From positions 1 to 11,508 of the forward strand of contig JBHEMU010000116.1 in assembly GCA_046262415.1 (NCBI GenBank): DNA of 11,508 nucleotides, written 5' to 3'. The translations under genes were made by a program, and so were the position numbers. The DNA is from JACDAS01 sp046262415. Its GTDB lineage: Bacteria > Actinomycetota > Thermoleophilia > Gaiellales > Gaiellaceae. The notes under the pieces were generated by a model. It was not told the origin of the DNA, ran no database searches, and worked only from the letters and a program-made list of their open reading frames with translations. This document shows, one piece after another, positions 1 to 6,514 of the stretch; the first letter of the stretch is position 1; the number at the start of each line of letters is the position of its first letter.

Positions 1-1
1 A

Positions 2-766
2 AGGGAGCCGGTGATCGCCCTCACGGTCGCCGGCGAGACGCGCGCGTACCCGATTCAGATCCTGACCTGGCACGAGATCGTCAACGACGAGATCGGCGGC
101 GTGCCCGTCGCCGTCACCTTCTGCCCGCTCTGCAACACCGCGATCGTCTTCGACCGGCGGGTCGAGGGACGAACGCTCGACTTCGGCACCACCGGCAAGC
201 TCAGGAACTCCGACCTCGTCATGTACGACCGGCAGACGGAGTCGTGGTGGCAGCAGTTCGGCGGGAAGGCCCTTGCCGGCCGCTACACAGGGACGGAGCT
301 GCGGCAGCTGCCCGCGAGGATCGTCGCGTGGGCGGAGTTCCGGCGCGGGCATCCGGACGGAAGCGTCCTCTCGCGCGACACCGGCCACAGCCGCCCATAC
401 GGAGAGAACCCATATCAGGGCTACGACGACGTCGGAAGCTCGCCGATCTTCCCGACGGAGAACAGCGACGACGACCGCCTGGCGCCGAAAGAGCGGGTCG
501 TCTTCGTCGAGCGACGCGGCGATGCGGTCGCGATCCCGTACTCGACGCTGGAGCGAAAGCGCGCGCTGACGGTCGTCGTCGGCGGCGACCGGCTGCTCGT
601 CCGCTGGCGCCCGGGCGTCGCCTCCCCGCTCGACTCGTCCGGGATCGCAGAGGGCCGTGCGGTGGGCGCGGCCGAGGTGCGCCAGAACGGCCGGCTGGTG
701 CCGTTCGACGAGCCGTTCTGGTTCGCGGTCGCGGCCTTCCGCCCCGAGGTCAGGATCGTTCGTTAG
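2..766 (+). CDS. DUF3179 domain-containing protein, 5' partial
   Basis: The reading frame is already open at the left edge (codons from position 2), so the N-terminus lies outside the window; the GTG at 11 is probably an internal valine. About 254 residues are visible. The region near the left edge carries the family's hallmark stretch: a YPIQILTWHEIVND segment, then the cysteine pair in FCPLCNTAIVFDRR, then DFGTTGKLRNSDLVMYDR and ESWWQQF. These match DUF3179, a family of unknown biochemical function found in bacteria and archaea. The CPLC cysteine pair could bind a metal or act as a thiol pair; that is inference. No signal peptide can be judged because the start is missing. The gene ends in TAG and overlaps the convergent sigma factor gene by 17 bases, so no separate terminator fits between them. 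Confidence 0.88.
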   Translation, partial: REPVIALTVAGETRAYPIQILTWHEIVNDEIGGVPVAVTFCPLCNTAIVFDRRVEGRTLDFGTTGKLRNSDLVMYDRQTESWWQQFGGKALAGRYTGTELRQLPARIVAWAEFRRGHPDGSVLSRDTGHSRPYGENPYQGYDDVGSSPIFPTENSDDDRLAPKERVVFVERRGDAVAIPYSTLERKRALTVVVGGDRLLVRWRPGVASPLDSSGIAEGRAVGAAEVRQNGRLVPFDEPFWFAVAAFRPEVRIVR

Positions 767-1340
767 GCACGGCCGCGAGCCGCTCCCAGCGCTCGAGCTC
801 CTCGCGCACCTGCATCCGGGCGCGATGGATGCGGCTCTTCGCCGCGGCGACCGAGATCTCGAGCACGTCCGCGACCTCCGGGTTCGAGAGCCCGACGAGG
901 TCGCGCAGCACGAGCGGCGCCCGGTACTCGAGAGGCAGCGCGCGGACAGAGCGGGCGAGGACGGCCTTCAGCTCGCCCGCCTCCGCCGCACGCTCCGGCT
1001 CGCTCGCCGCCTCCCCGGCGCGCGACTCGGACTGCTCCACGTCGGCGAGCTCCGCAAGCGGGACGCGCCTCCGCCGCAGGCGCGCGAGCGCCTCGTTGAC
1101 CGCGATGCGGTACAGCCAGGTGAAGACCGCCGCGTCGCCGCGGAAGCGGTCGAGGTTTCGCCAGGCCTGGACGAACGCGTCCTGGGTCGCCTCCTCGACA
1201 TCGCGCTCGTCGTCCAGCAGCCGGTAGAGGACAGCGCGGACGCGATGCTCATGCTGGCGGACGAGCTCGGCGAACGCCTCGACGTCCCCGCCCTTCGCAC
1301 GCGCTAGCAGCGTGGCGTCGTCCCGTGCGGCGTGCTGCAT
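750..1340 (-). CDS. RNA polymerase sigma factor, ECF subfamily (sigma-70 family)
   Basis: This is a 196-residue protein, the usual length for an extracytoplasmic-function sigma factor with only regions 2 and 4. Region 2 covers about residues 20-92, with the core-binding and -10-recognition helices (DVEEATQDAFVQAWRNL and FTWLYRIAVNEALARLRRRR). A charged, alanine-rich linker follows at about 95-125. Region 4 covers about 128-185 with the helix-turn-helix LSNPEVADVLEISVAAAKSR and the RIHRAR recognition end. It would direct RNA polymerase to a specific promoter set. The ATG at 1340 is preceded by an AGGA about 7 bases upstream. ECF genes are commonly followed by a cognate anti-sigma gene. Here the 3' end instead runs into a convergent DUF3179 gene, and the only zinc-finger anti-sigma-like gene in view is about 1.3 kb away on the other strand. 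Target genes are unknown. Confidence 0.93.
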   Translation of the reverse strand: MQHAARDDATLLARAKGGDVEAFAELVRQHEHRVRAVLYRLLDDERDVEEATQDAFVQAWRNLDRFRGDAAVFTWLYRIAVNEALARLRRRRVPLAELADVEQSESRAGEAASEPERAAEAGELKAVLARSVRALPLEYRAPLVLRDLVGLSNPEVADVLEISVAAAKSRIHRARMQVREELERWERLAAVPNERS

Positions 1341-1446
1341 CCAGCCATCCTACGAGCCCGAATCGCACCGCCGGCCGCGCGCATCGAAGTTTCGTGACTC
1401 GTTGCTTCCACCGATCCCGCCAGCGCCGAGACGCAAGACTGAGCGC
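1341..1446. promoter_or_regulatory. Divergent intergenic region upstream of the sigma factor gene
   Basis: These 106 bases separate the start of the sigma factor gene (-) from the ATG of the AhpD-like relic (+), so they should contain the sigma promoter. On the minus strand, a GGAAGCAAC (about 1399-1407) followed by an AT-richer ACGAAACTTCGATG (about 1382-1395) resembles in a general way the GGAAC-type -35 elements of ECF promoters, which would fit autoregulation. The match is loose and no convincing -10 element is fixed. Treat this as a location, not a defined promoter. Confidence 0.25.
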
Positions 1447-1880
1447 ATGACCTGGGTGAGGACAGCACCGGAGGCTTCCGACGGGCGCACATCCTCGCCT
1501 CGCACTCGCTCAACCCGGCGGCGCTCCGAGGCGCATCTGCGTCTCTGCCGGACGATCATGTTCGGCGACTCGCCGCTCACACGGAGCGAGCGCGAGGCGA
1601 TCGCCGTCGCCGTCTCGTCGGCCAACGACTGCCACTACTGAGTCGTCCAGCACGGCGCCGCGCTCGTTCGGGAATCGGGCGAGCCGGCGCTGGCGGAGGC
1701 GGTCGCCTCCGGACGATTCGACGGCCTCGACCGGCGCCTGCGCGCGCTCTGCGAGTACGGCGTCAGGCTGACGCGCTACCCGGAGACGATGTGCGAGACG
1801 GACATCGCGCGCCTGCGCGCGGCCGGGCTCGACGATCGCGCGATCGTCGACGCGAACCAGGTTGTCGCCTACTTCAACAC
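1447..1880 (+). pseudogene. AhpD-like / peroxidase-related protein (carboxymuconolactone decarboxylase fold), broken or TGA-recoding
   Basis: The ATG at 1447 opens with MTWVRTAPEASDG, the usual start of peroxidase-related AhpD-like proteins. About 16 codons expected next appear to be missing. The conserved HILASHSLNPAALR then occurs in another frame (1488-1529), and the original frame resumes at 1528 with AHLRLCRTIMFGDSPLTRSE. The AhpD active-site pattern E-x11-C-x2-C-x3-H is complete except that the second cysteine codon (1639-1641) is TGA. The frame stays open beyond it with VVQHGAALVRESG, LCEYGVRLTRYPETM and QVVAYFN, all family-like. After YFN (about 1877) the family match stops and the sequence passes into a YjeF_N relic; the frame ends at 1923. 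Two frame changes, a small deletion, a stop and a lost C-terminus favour a pseudogene. Selenocysteine at the TGA is the alternative. The family reduces peroxides through its CxxC thiols. Confidence 0.75.
1653..1692 (+). other. Stem-loop just downstream of the in-frame TGA, SECIS-like
   Basis: A lower stem of 8 pairs (1653-1660 with 1685-1692, one G-U) and an upper stem of 8 pairs (1662-1669 with 1677-1684, two G-U) are separated by a single bulged C at 1661. The 7-base loop is GGGAATC (1670-1676). The loop begins 28 bases after the TGA. Bacterial selenocysteine insertion elements are stem-loops directly 3' of the UGA with a G at the start of a short apical loop, so the geometry fits. High G+C makes chance hairpins common, and the surrounding gene looks decayed. 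The hairpin is certain on paper; the function is not. Confidence 0.3.
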
Positions 1881-2535
1881 CGGATCGCAGTCAGAGAGCT
1901 CGGGCTCACGCTCGAGCAGATGATGGAGAACGCGGGTCGGCAGCTGGCTGAGCTGGCGCGCGTCCTGCTCGGGGGACGCGTCGGCGGACGCACGATCGCC
2001 GTCCTCGCCGGTCCGGGCGGGAACGGCGGAGGCGGGCTTGCCGCGGTTCGCCACCTCGCGAACGTCGGCGCGCACGTCCGCGTCATTCGCCTCGCCCATG
2101 GAAGCGCTGAAGCAGGCAACTCGCGCCCAATACGCGCTCGCGGCCGCGATGGCATTCGCGCCGACACGGACGAAGCGATGCCGGACGTGGAGCTCGTCCT
2201 CGACGCGCTGCTCGGCTACTCCCAGACGGGCGCGCCGAGGCACGAGGCGGCACGGCTGATCGAGTGGGTCCAGCGTCGACGCGTCGTCGCCCACGACGTC
2301 CCGTCCGGGCTCGAGCTCGAGACAGGCACGCTCCATACGCCGCATGGTGCGTGCGGAAGCGACGCTCACGCTCGCCGCGCCGAAGGACAGGCTTCGCGCG
2401 CCAGGAGCGACGGACGCGGTCGGCGAGCTCTTCCTCGCCGATATCTCGATTCCGCGCGTGGTCTACACGCGGCTCGGAATCGACTTCGCCACACCCTTCG
2501 CGGCCACGCAGCTCCTCCGCGTTACCGCCCTCTGA
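1881..2535 (+). pseudogene. NAD(P)H-hydrate epimerase (YjeF_N domain) remnant, headless and frameshifted
   Basis: From 1881 the sequence reads RIAVRELGLTLEQMMENAGR, the conserved start of the YjeF_N domain, but with no initiation codon of its own: it is joined directly to the AhpD-like relic. GPGGNGGGGLAAVRHLAN is the nucleotide-binding loop. Around 2095-2165 the best family-like reading moves to another frame (EALKQATRAQYALAAAMAF), then returns for DVELVLDALLGYSQTGAPR and the DVPSG motif. Near 2340 the frame changes again, and MVRAEATLTLAAPKDRL and GELFLADISIP continue the family C-terminus to the TGA at 2533. All landmarks occur in the right order, so the whole domain except its first residues is present at the DNA level, but no single frame encodes it. 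Active homologues epimerise damaged NAD(P)H hydrates. As sequenced this cannot make the enzyme; sequencing error is the alternative. Confidence 0.8.
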
Positions 2536-2628
2536 AAGACACCGGCGGCGAGTTCGCGCTTCCAGCCAGTGCGCGTACGATGAGCCGGGATGGACGGCGG
2601 GCGCATCCAAAAGGCGATGGAGCTAGTG

Positions 2629-2880
2629 ATGCGGCCATGGGTGGCGACACATGAGGAGACGCAAGAGCGGCTGTCCGCACACCTCGAAGGCGAGCTGGAA
2701 AGCCGAGAGGCCAAGCGAGTGCTCAGGCATCTCGCCCGCTGCCACCACTGCCGCGAGCTGCTCCGCTCGCTCGCCCGTGCCGTCGACCATCTCCGCGGGC
2801 TCGGGCAGAGCGACGTTCCGCAACCCGCCCCGTCCGTGGCGGATACGGTGGTCGACCGAATCCGCCACGACGGTCGTTGA
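2629..2880 (+). CDS. Small zf-HC2 zinc-finger protein, putative anti-sigma factor
   Basis: This is an 83-residue protein beginning MRPWVATHEETQERLSAHLE. The ATG at 2629 is preferred because GGAG lies six bases upstream; in-frame ATGs at 2590 and 2617 are possible. Residues about 8-40 form the putative zinc-finger anti-sigma fold: an early histidine (THEET) and the HxxxCxxC motif in HLARCHHCRELL. A leucine-rich helix follows, then a proline-containing linker and VADTVVDRIRHDGR. In this family the domain binds an ECF sigma factor and can respond to redox state through the zinc site. Many members continue into a membrane helix; this one stops before any. A hydrophobic stretch in a different frame about 45 bases further on (2925-2969) may be the lost anchor. 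Its partner could be the sigma factor at 750-1340, but they are neither adjacent nor co-directional, so the pairing is inference. Confidence 0.62.
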   Translation: MRPWVATHEETQERLSAHLEGELESREAKRVLRHLARCHHCRELLRSLARAVDHLRGLGQSDVPQPAPSVADTVVDRIRHDGR

Positions 2881-2980
2881 CCTGATCCGCGGGCGGAGGG
2901 GCCGGCTCGTCCTTCAGGCGCGAGCGGCTCGTCGCCGCCGCGGTCATCGGCGGCGTGTTTGTCGCCCGCGGAAACGGACC

Positions 2981-3023
2981 CGCGACGGCAACACCGTCGC
3001 GTGCCGGACCGACAGAGTCCGGC
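2981..3023. repeat. Two adjacent perfect inverted repeats (tandem hairpins)
   Basis: Hairpin 1 pairs CGCGACGG (2981-2988) with CCGTCGCG (2994-3001) around a 5-base loop. Hairpin 2 pairs GCCGGAC (3003-3009) with GTCCGGC (3017-3023) around a 7-base loop. One base separates them. No T-run follows on either strand, so they are not classical intrinsic terminators. They lie about 380 bases beyond the end of the minus-strand operon and 100 bases beyond the zinc-finger gene. Confidence 0.5.
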
Positions 3024-3110
3024 GCGCTACTGCTCGGCTTGTACGCGCTTGGGCTCAGGCTGCCGTTCCTCATGTTCGGGCTCGCGTTCAAGGGTCGGTT
3101 GCCGTCGTTC
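3003..3110 (+). pseudogene. Short CcdA-like membrane-segment relic
   Basis: One frame encodes ESGALLLGLYALGLRLPFLM followed by FGLAFKG. This resembles the late transmembrane segment of CcdA-type cytochrome c biogenesis/thiol-transfer proteins, where a GALLL-(A/V)Y-(S/A)LGL-x-(V/L)PFLL pattern is typical. Only about 35 codons match, with no upstream cysteine-bearing helices and no proper start, so it would be a fragment if the identification is right. The frame runs on to 3437 with no further family features. The call rests on a single motif; a chance hydrophobic stretch remains possible. Confidence 0.4.
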
Positions 3111-3402
3111 ACGCCGTCCGAGCACGGCGGGCAACGGGGCTCCGCCGAGTACCCCCTCGACCGAGGCGCCGAGTTGAACTGGATCCCGTCCTGGGAACGG
3201 GTAACACCGCTGGACGCCGTCCAACGTAGCGGCGCCGCCAAGCGCGTCGACTGGCTACGCGCCCGCGGGCGCCAAGCCCCCGAGCGAACTCGACTGAGGC
3301 CGACTTCCATGCGCAGGGAACGTGGCGTCGTCGGTTTCTTCAGCGGCCGGAACGCGCCCACCGCGGCGCTCGTGCGACGGCAGACGCGCGCTAGCAAGCC
3401 AT

Positions 3403-4542
3403 TTACGCCCGCCTCTGACGCGGCTCCGCTGGGATGACGATCTGGCGGACGGCGCTGCCGCCGGCGAGGGCGTCGAGGGCGGCGTTGATCTCGCCGAGCA
3501 GCAGCGTGCCGGTCACGAGCCGCTCCACCGGCAGCAGCCCGGCGCGCCAGAGGGAGATCAGGCGAGGGATGTCGCGCTGCGGCGCGGCCGAGCCCATGTA
3601 GGCGCCGATCACGGTCCTCGCCTCCGCGACGAGCGAGAGCGCCTGGAGGCGGAGCTCCTGGTCGGGGTGGGCGAGACCGAGCGAGACGGTCGTTCCGCCG
3701 CGGCCGGTGGCCCGGTAGGCGGCTTCGAGCACGGTCGCGTGGCCGGCGGCCTCGTAGGTGTGACGTGCGCCGCCGCCCGTCGCCTCCCGGATCGCCTCCA
3801 CCGCCTCCTCCGGCGCCAGCGCGACGTCGGCGCCGAGCTCGAGCGCCAGCTCGCGCTTCGAGGCGACCGGGTCGACGGCGAACACGGGCGTCGCGCCGGC
3901 CACACGTGCCCCCATCACCGTCGAGAGACCGACGCCGCCGAGACCGAAGACGGCCACGGGCTCACCCGCCCGCACCCTCGCCGCGTTCAGCACGGCGCAG
4001 ACGCCCGTGAGGACGGCGCAGCCGAAGAGCGCCGCCGTCTCGAGCGGAACCTCCGCCGGCACGACCACTGCGGAGGCCCGCGAGACCACCGTCCGCTCGG
4101 CGAAGGCGGACACGCCGAGGTGACGGTGGATCTCCTGCGCCCCGCGCCGGAACGGGCGCGCGCCGCCGAGCAACCGCCCGGCCCCGTTCGCGGCAGCGGC
4201 CGCAGGGCAGAGCGCGGGCCGGCCAGACGAGCACTCGGCGCAGTTACCGCAGCTCGGGACGAACGCGAGCACGACGTGGTCGCCCTCGCGCACGTCGGCG
4301 ACGCCCTCGGCGTGCTCCACCACGCCGGCGGCCTCGTGGCCGATCACCATCGGCACCGGCCTCGGCCGTGTCCCGTCCACGGTGGAGAGGTCGGAGTGGC
4401 ACACGCCGGCGGCCTCGATGCGGACGAGCAGCTCACCCGGGCCGGGCGGTGCGAGGTCGAGCTCCTGGACGCCGAGCGGCCGGCTGTCCGCGTAGGGCCG
4501 CGCCGCGCCGGCCCGCTCGAGCACGGCGGCAAGCGTCTTCAG
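3403..4542 (-). CDS. Zinc-dependent alcohol dehydrogenase (MDR superfamily)
   Basis: Read from the CTG at 4542 the product has 379 residues, normal for medium-chain zinc alcohol dehydrogenases. Catalytic zinc ligands are visible at Cys48 (AAGVCHSDL) and the His69-Glu70 pair (GHEAAG). The structural zinc loop is complete with Cys98, Cys101, Cys104 and Cys112 (CGNCAECSSGRPALC). GLGGVGLS marks the NAD(P)-binding Rossmann fold. It should oxidise an alcohol, or reduce an aldehyde, in the cytoplasm; the substrate is unknown. No ATG or GTG fits the family start. CTG-Lys-Thr aligns with the usual Met-Lys-Thr, overlaps the stop of the hydrolase gene as CTGA, and has GGAGG four bases upstream. The next choice is GTG at 4524, which would cost six residues. 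It is the last gene of the operon and ends in TAA. Confidence 0.92.
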   Translation of the reverse strand: MKTLAAVLERAGAARPYADSRPLGVQELDLAPPGPGELLVRIEAAGVCHSDLSTVDGTRPRPVPMVIGHEAAGVVEHAEGVADVREGDHVVLAFVPSCGNCAECSSGRPALCPAAAAANGAGRLLGGARPFRRGAQEIHRHLGVSAFAERTVVSRASAVVVPAEVPLETAALFGCAVLTGVCAVLNAARVRAGEPVAVFGLGGVGLSTVMGARVAGATPVFAVDPVASKRELALELGADVALAPEEAVEAIREATGGGARHTYEAAGHATVLEAAYRATGRGGTTVSLGLAHPDQELRLQALSLVAEARTVIGAYMGSAAPQRDIPRLISLWRAGLLPVERLVTGTLLLGEINAALDALAGGSAVRQIVIPAEPRQRRA

Positions 4543-5345
4543 GCCGCCTCCGCCCTGCCGAGGAAGTCGGCGACGACCGCGTTGAACCGTTCCGGCTCCT
4601 CGAGCGGGAGGTTGTGGCCCGCACCGGGGAACTCGACGAGCTCGGCGTCCGGGATCCGGCGCGCCAGCGCGCGCCCGTTCGAGACCGGCACGACCTCGTC
4701 GAGATCGCCGTGCAGGACGAGCGTCCGCGCTTCGATCCGCTCGACCGGAGCGCCGGCCTCGACGAAGCGGACGCAGGCGTCGAACTGCGCGCGCCAGCAC
4801 TCGGGCGGGGTCGGGAACTCGAGCCGCGCAGCGAGGAGGTCCTCGTACAGCGTGCCGTTCGCGGCCGCCCAGCCGCGCGAGAAGGACAGGTGCATCGTCT
4901 GCCGCGCGAACTCCTCCGGGGGCAGGCCGGCGACGGCGGCCCAGGCCCGGACGGTCGACGGTGGGATCGGCTCGTGCGTGGGCGAGCCGGCGCCGGTGCC
5001 GCAGAGCACCAGCGAGTCCACCCGGTCGGGTCGGCGGAGCGCGAGCGTCTGGGCGACGTAACCGCCCATCGAGTGCCCGAGGACGTGTGCACGGTCGATC
5101 CCGAGCGCCGCCAGCACCGCCGCCGCGTCGTCGGCCAGCTGCTCGATCGAGTACTCGCCGGACGGCTTGAAGGAACGGCCGGCGCCGCGGTTGTCGAGCG
5201 CGACGACGCGCCAGCGCTCGGCGAAGACGTCGAGTGAGAAGCGCCAGGCCCACACGGCGTAGCCGAGACCCTGGATCAGGAGCAGCGGGTCGCCGCTGCC
5301 GCGCTCCTCGACGTGGAGGTCTCCCCCGGGGACGGCGACGAGCAT
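4539..5345 (-). CDS. Alpha/beta-fold hydrolase
   Basis: The product has 268 residues, typical of the alpha/beta hydrolase fold. The catalytic triad is visible: nucleophile Ser92 in the elbow GHSMGG, Asp216 in GDLDEVVP and His244 in GAGHNLPLEEP. The oxyanion-hole region lies in LLLIQGLGY, and LDNRGAGRS is also characteristic. No signal peptide is present, so the enzyme is cytoplasmic. Overall it resembles 3-oxoadipate enol-lactonase or esterase-like members, but the substrate cannot be assigned; hydrolysis of a lactone, ester or thioester would fit the operon. The ATG at 5345 is chosen because it shares one base with the thiolase stop (TGATG) and the fold begins at once. An earlier in-frame ATG at 5453 would add an arginine-rich segment lying wholly inside the thiolase gene. 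The stop overlaps the next gene's CTG. Confidence 0.92.
   Translation of the reverse strand: MLVAVPGGDLHVEERGSGDPLLLIQGLGYAVWAWRFSLDVFAERWRVVALDNRGAGRSFKPSGEYSIEQLADDAAAVLAALGIDRAHVLGHSMGGYVAQTLALRRPDRVDSLVLCGTGAGSPTHEPIPPSTVRAWAAVAGLPPEEFARQTMHLSFSRGWAAANGTLYEDLLAARLEFPTPPECWRAQFDACVRFVEAGAPVERIEARTLVLHGDLDEVVPVSNGRALARRIPDAELVEFPGAGHNLPLEEPERFNAVVADFLGRAEAA
4543..4551 (-). promoter_or_regulatory. Ribosome binding site supporting the CTG start at 4542
   Basis: On the minus strand GGAGG (4551-4547) is followed by a 4-base spacer and then CTGA, in which CTG starts the alcohol dehydrogenase and TGA stops the hydrolase. The arrangement copies the common ATGA coupling, with CTG in place of ATG. 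Confidence 0.55.
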
Positions 5346-6493
5346 CAGTGCAAGCGCTCGACGACCATGGCCATGCCCTGCCCGCCGCCGACGCACATCG
5401 TCTCGAGCCCGATCGTGCCGTCGAGGGTCTCGAGGTCGTTCAGCAGCGTGCACATGATCCGCGCCCCCGTCATCCCGTAGGGGTGGCCGAGGGCGATCGC
5501 GCCGCCGTGCGGGTTCAGCTTCTCGCCGAAGGGGTCGATGCCGAGCTCGCGGCAGACCGGCAGCACCTGGGCTGCGAAGGCCTCGTTCAGCTCGACCACG
5601 TCGACGTCGTCGATCGTCATCCCCGTCTGCTCGAGCACGGCGCGGACGGCCCCGATCGGGCCGACGCCCATGATCTCGGGCTCGACGCCGGACACCGAGG
5701 ATCCGAGGATCCGGGCCAGCGGGCGGATCCGGAGGGCGCGGGCGCGGTCCTCGCTCATGACCACGACCGCCGCGGCGCCGTCGTTCAACGGGCAGGAGTT
5801 CCCCGCCGTCACCTTGCCGCCCGGAAGGAACGCGGGCTCGAGTTGCGACAGCCTCTCGAGGGTCGACTCCGGCCGGGGGCCGTCGTCGGCGGCGACGCCG
5901 TCCCAGGGGGTGATCTCGCGGGCGAAGAAGCCGCTCTGCTGGGCCGCCGAGGCGCGCTCCTGGGAGCGCTGCGCGAACCGGTCCATGTCCTCGCGGGACA
6001 CGTTCCAGCGCTCGGCCACATTCTCGGCCGTCAGGCCCATCGGGATGTACACGTTCGCGATCGGCGCGTCGTCCCCAAACAGCTTCGGGTGCAGCTCGTC
6101 CTCGCTCTTCGGGTACCCGTCGACCTGCGAGATCGACTCGACGCCGGCCGCGACGTAGGCCTCGCCCTCCCCGGCCCGGATCGCGTGGAACGCCATCCGG
6201 ATCGTCTGCAGGCTCGAGGCGCAGAACCGGTTGACCGTCGTGCCCGGGACGGTCGCCGGAAGCCCGGCGAGCAGAGCAGCGCGCCGGCCGAGGTTCATTC
6301 CCTGCTTGTCCTGCGGGAAGCCGCAGCCGACGATGACGTCGCCGAGTGAGCCCGGGTCGAGCCGGGGCACCTGCTCGAGCGCCGAGCGGACGGCGAAGGC
6401 GACGAGATCGTCCGGCCGCACGTCGACGAGCGACCCCTTGCGCGCGCGGCCGATCGGCGTTCGCGCCGCCGCCACGATCACTGCTTCTGGCAT
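5345..6493 (-). CDS. Thiolase family protein (acetyl-CoA C-acyltransferase)
   Basis: The 382-residue product opens with MPEAVIVAAARTPIGRA, the classic thiolase start. Active-site landmarks are in order: nucleophile Cys91 in NRFCASSLQT, the NEAFAAQ loop, His337 in GGAIALGHPYGMTG, and Cys367 in CVGGGQG. Both the acyl-accepting cysteine and the proton-shuttling His/Cys pair are intact, so an active enzyme is expected. It would cleave a 3-ketoacyl-CoA with CoA, or run the reverse condensation; beside an acyl-CoA dehydrogenase and an importer the degradative direction is more likely. The ATG at 6493 is preceded by a strong GGAGG with a 5-base spacer, the strongest ribosome binding site in the operon, and the gene sits about 20 bases after the dehydrogenase stop. 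It is coupled to the hydrolase by TGATG. Confidence 0.95.
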   Translation of the reverse strand: MPEAVIVAAARTPIGRARKGSLVDVRPDDLVAFAVRSALEQVPRLDPGSLGDVIVGCGFPQDKQGMNLGRRAALLAGLPATVPGTTVNRFCASSLQTIRMAFHAIRAGEGEAYVAAGVESISQVDGYPKSEDELHPKLFGDDAPIANVYIPMGLTAENVAERWNVSREDMDRFAQRSQERASAAQQSGFFAREITPWDGVAADDGPRPESTLERLSQLEPAFLPGGKVTAGNSCPLNDGAAAVVVMSEDRARALRIRPLARILGSSVSGVEPEIMGVGPIGAVRAVLEQTGMTIDDVDVVELNEAFAAQVLPVCRELGIDPFGEKLNPHGGAIALGHPYGMTGARIMCTLLNDLETLDGTIGLETMCVGGGQGMAMVVERLH

Positions 6494-6514
6494 GGCTTCC
6501 TCCTCATCTCGACG

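Larger units (their letters stand above)
2881..3402. other. Gene-poor interval with relic sequence
   Basis: No intact gene is recognisable between the zinc-finger gene and the 3' end of the minus-strand operon. One plus-strand frame open from 2886 to 3437 contains two hydrophobic stretches (2925-2969 and about 3018-3090), the second resembling CcdA. The rest reads as arginine- and proline-rich translation without family features on either strand. Two adjacent hairpins lie at 2981-3023. No tRNA, insertion sequence or clear U-tract terminator was seen, although the operon should end here. Confidence 0.5.

Noticed and set aside
244..1307. Long open frames on the plus strand opposite the sigma factor and in other frames of the DUF3179 gene
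   Set aside because: They are arginine- and alanine-rich shadow translations typical of high-GC DNA, with no family motifs; the sigma factor and DUF3179 frames are clearly the real ones.
1791..2654. A single intact 287-residue protein covering the epimerase region
   Set aside because: Conserved epimerase segments move to another frame in the middle and at the end, so the single-frame product is scrambled there, and its first 30 residues belong to the AhpD-like relic read out of frame.
3259..3272. Perfect 14-base palindrome GCGCCCGCGGGCGC
   Set aside because: Pure G/C palindromes of this size are common by chance at this base composition, and nothing nearby gives it a role.
3300..3402. Intrinsic terminator for the minus-strand operon
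   Set aside because: No stable hairpin followed by a T-run was found after the alcohol dehydrogenase stop; termination may be Rho-dependent or further on.
3322..5061. A 579-codon open frame on the plus strand opposite the alcohol dehydrogenase and hydrolase
   Set aside because: The translation is compositionally biased and motif-free, while the minus strand carries complete zinc sites and a full catalytic triad.
3403..5253. Apparent fusion of an arginine-rich N-terminal region to the alcohol dehydrogenase
   Set aside because: The upstream part is only the out-of-frame translation of the hydrolase gene; the dehydrogenase family start falls at 4542.
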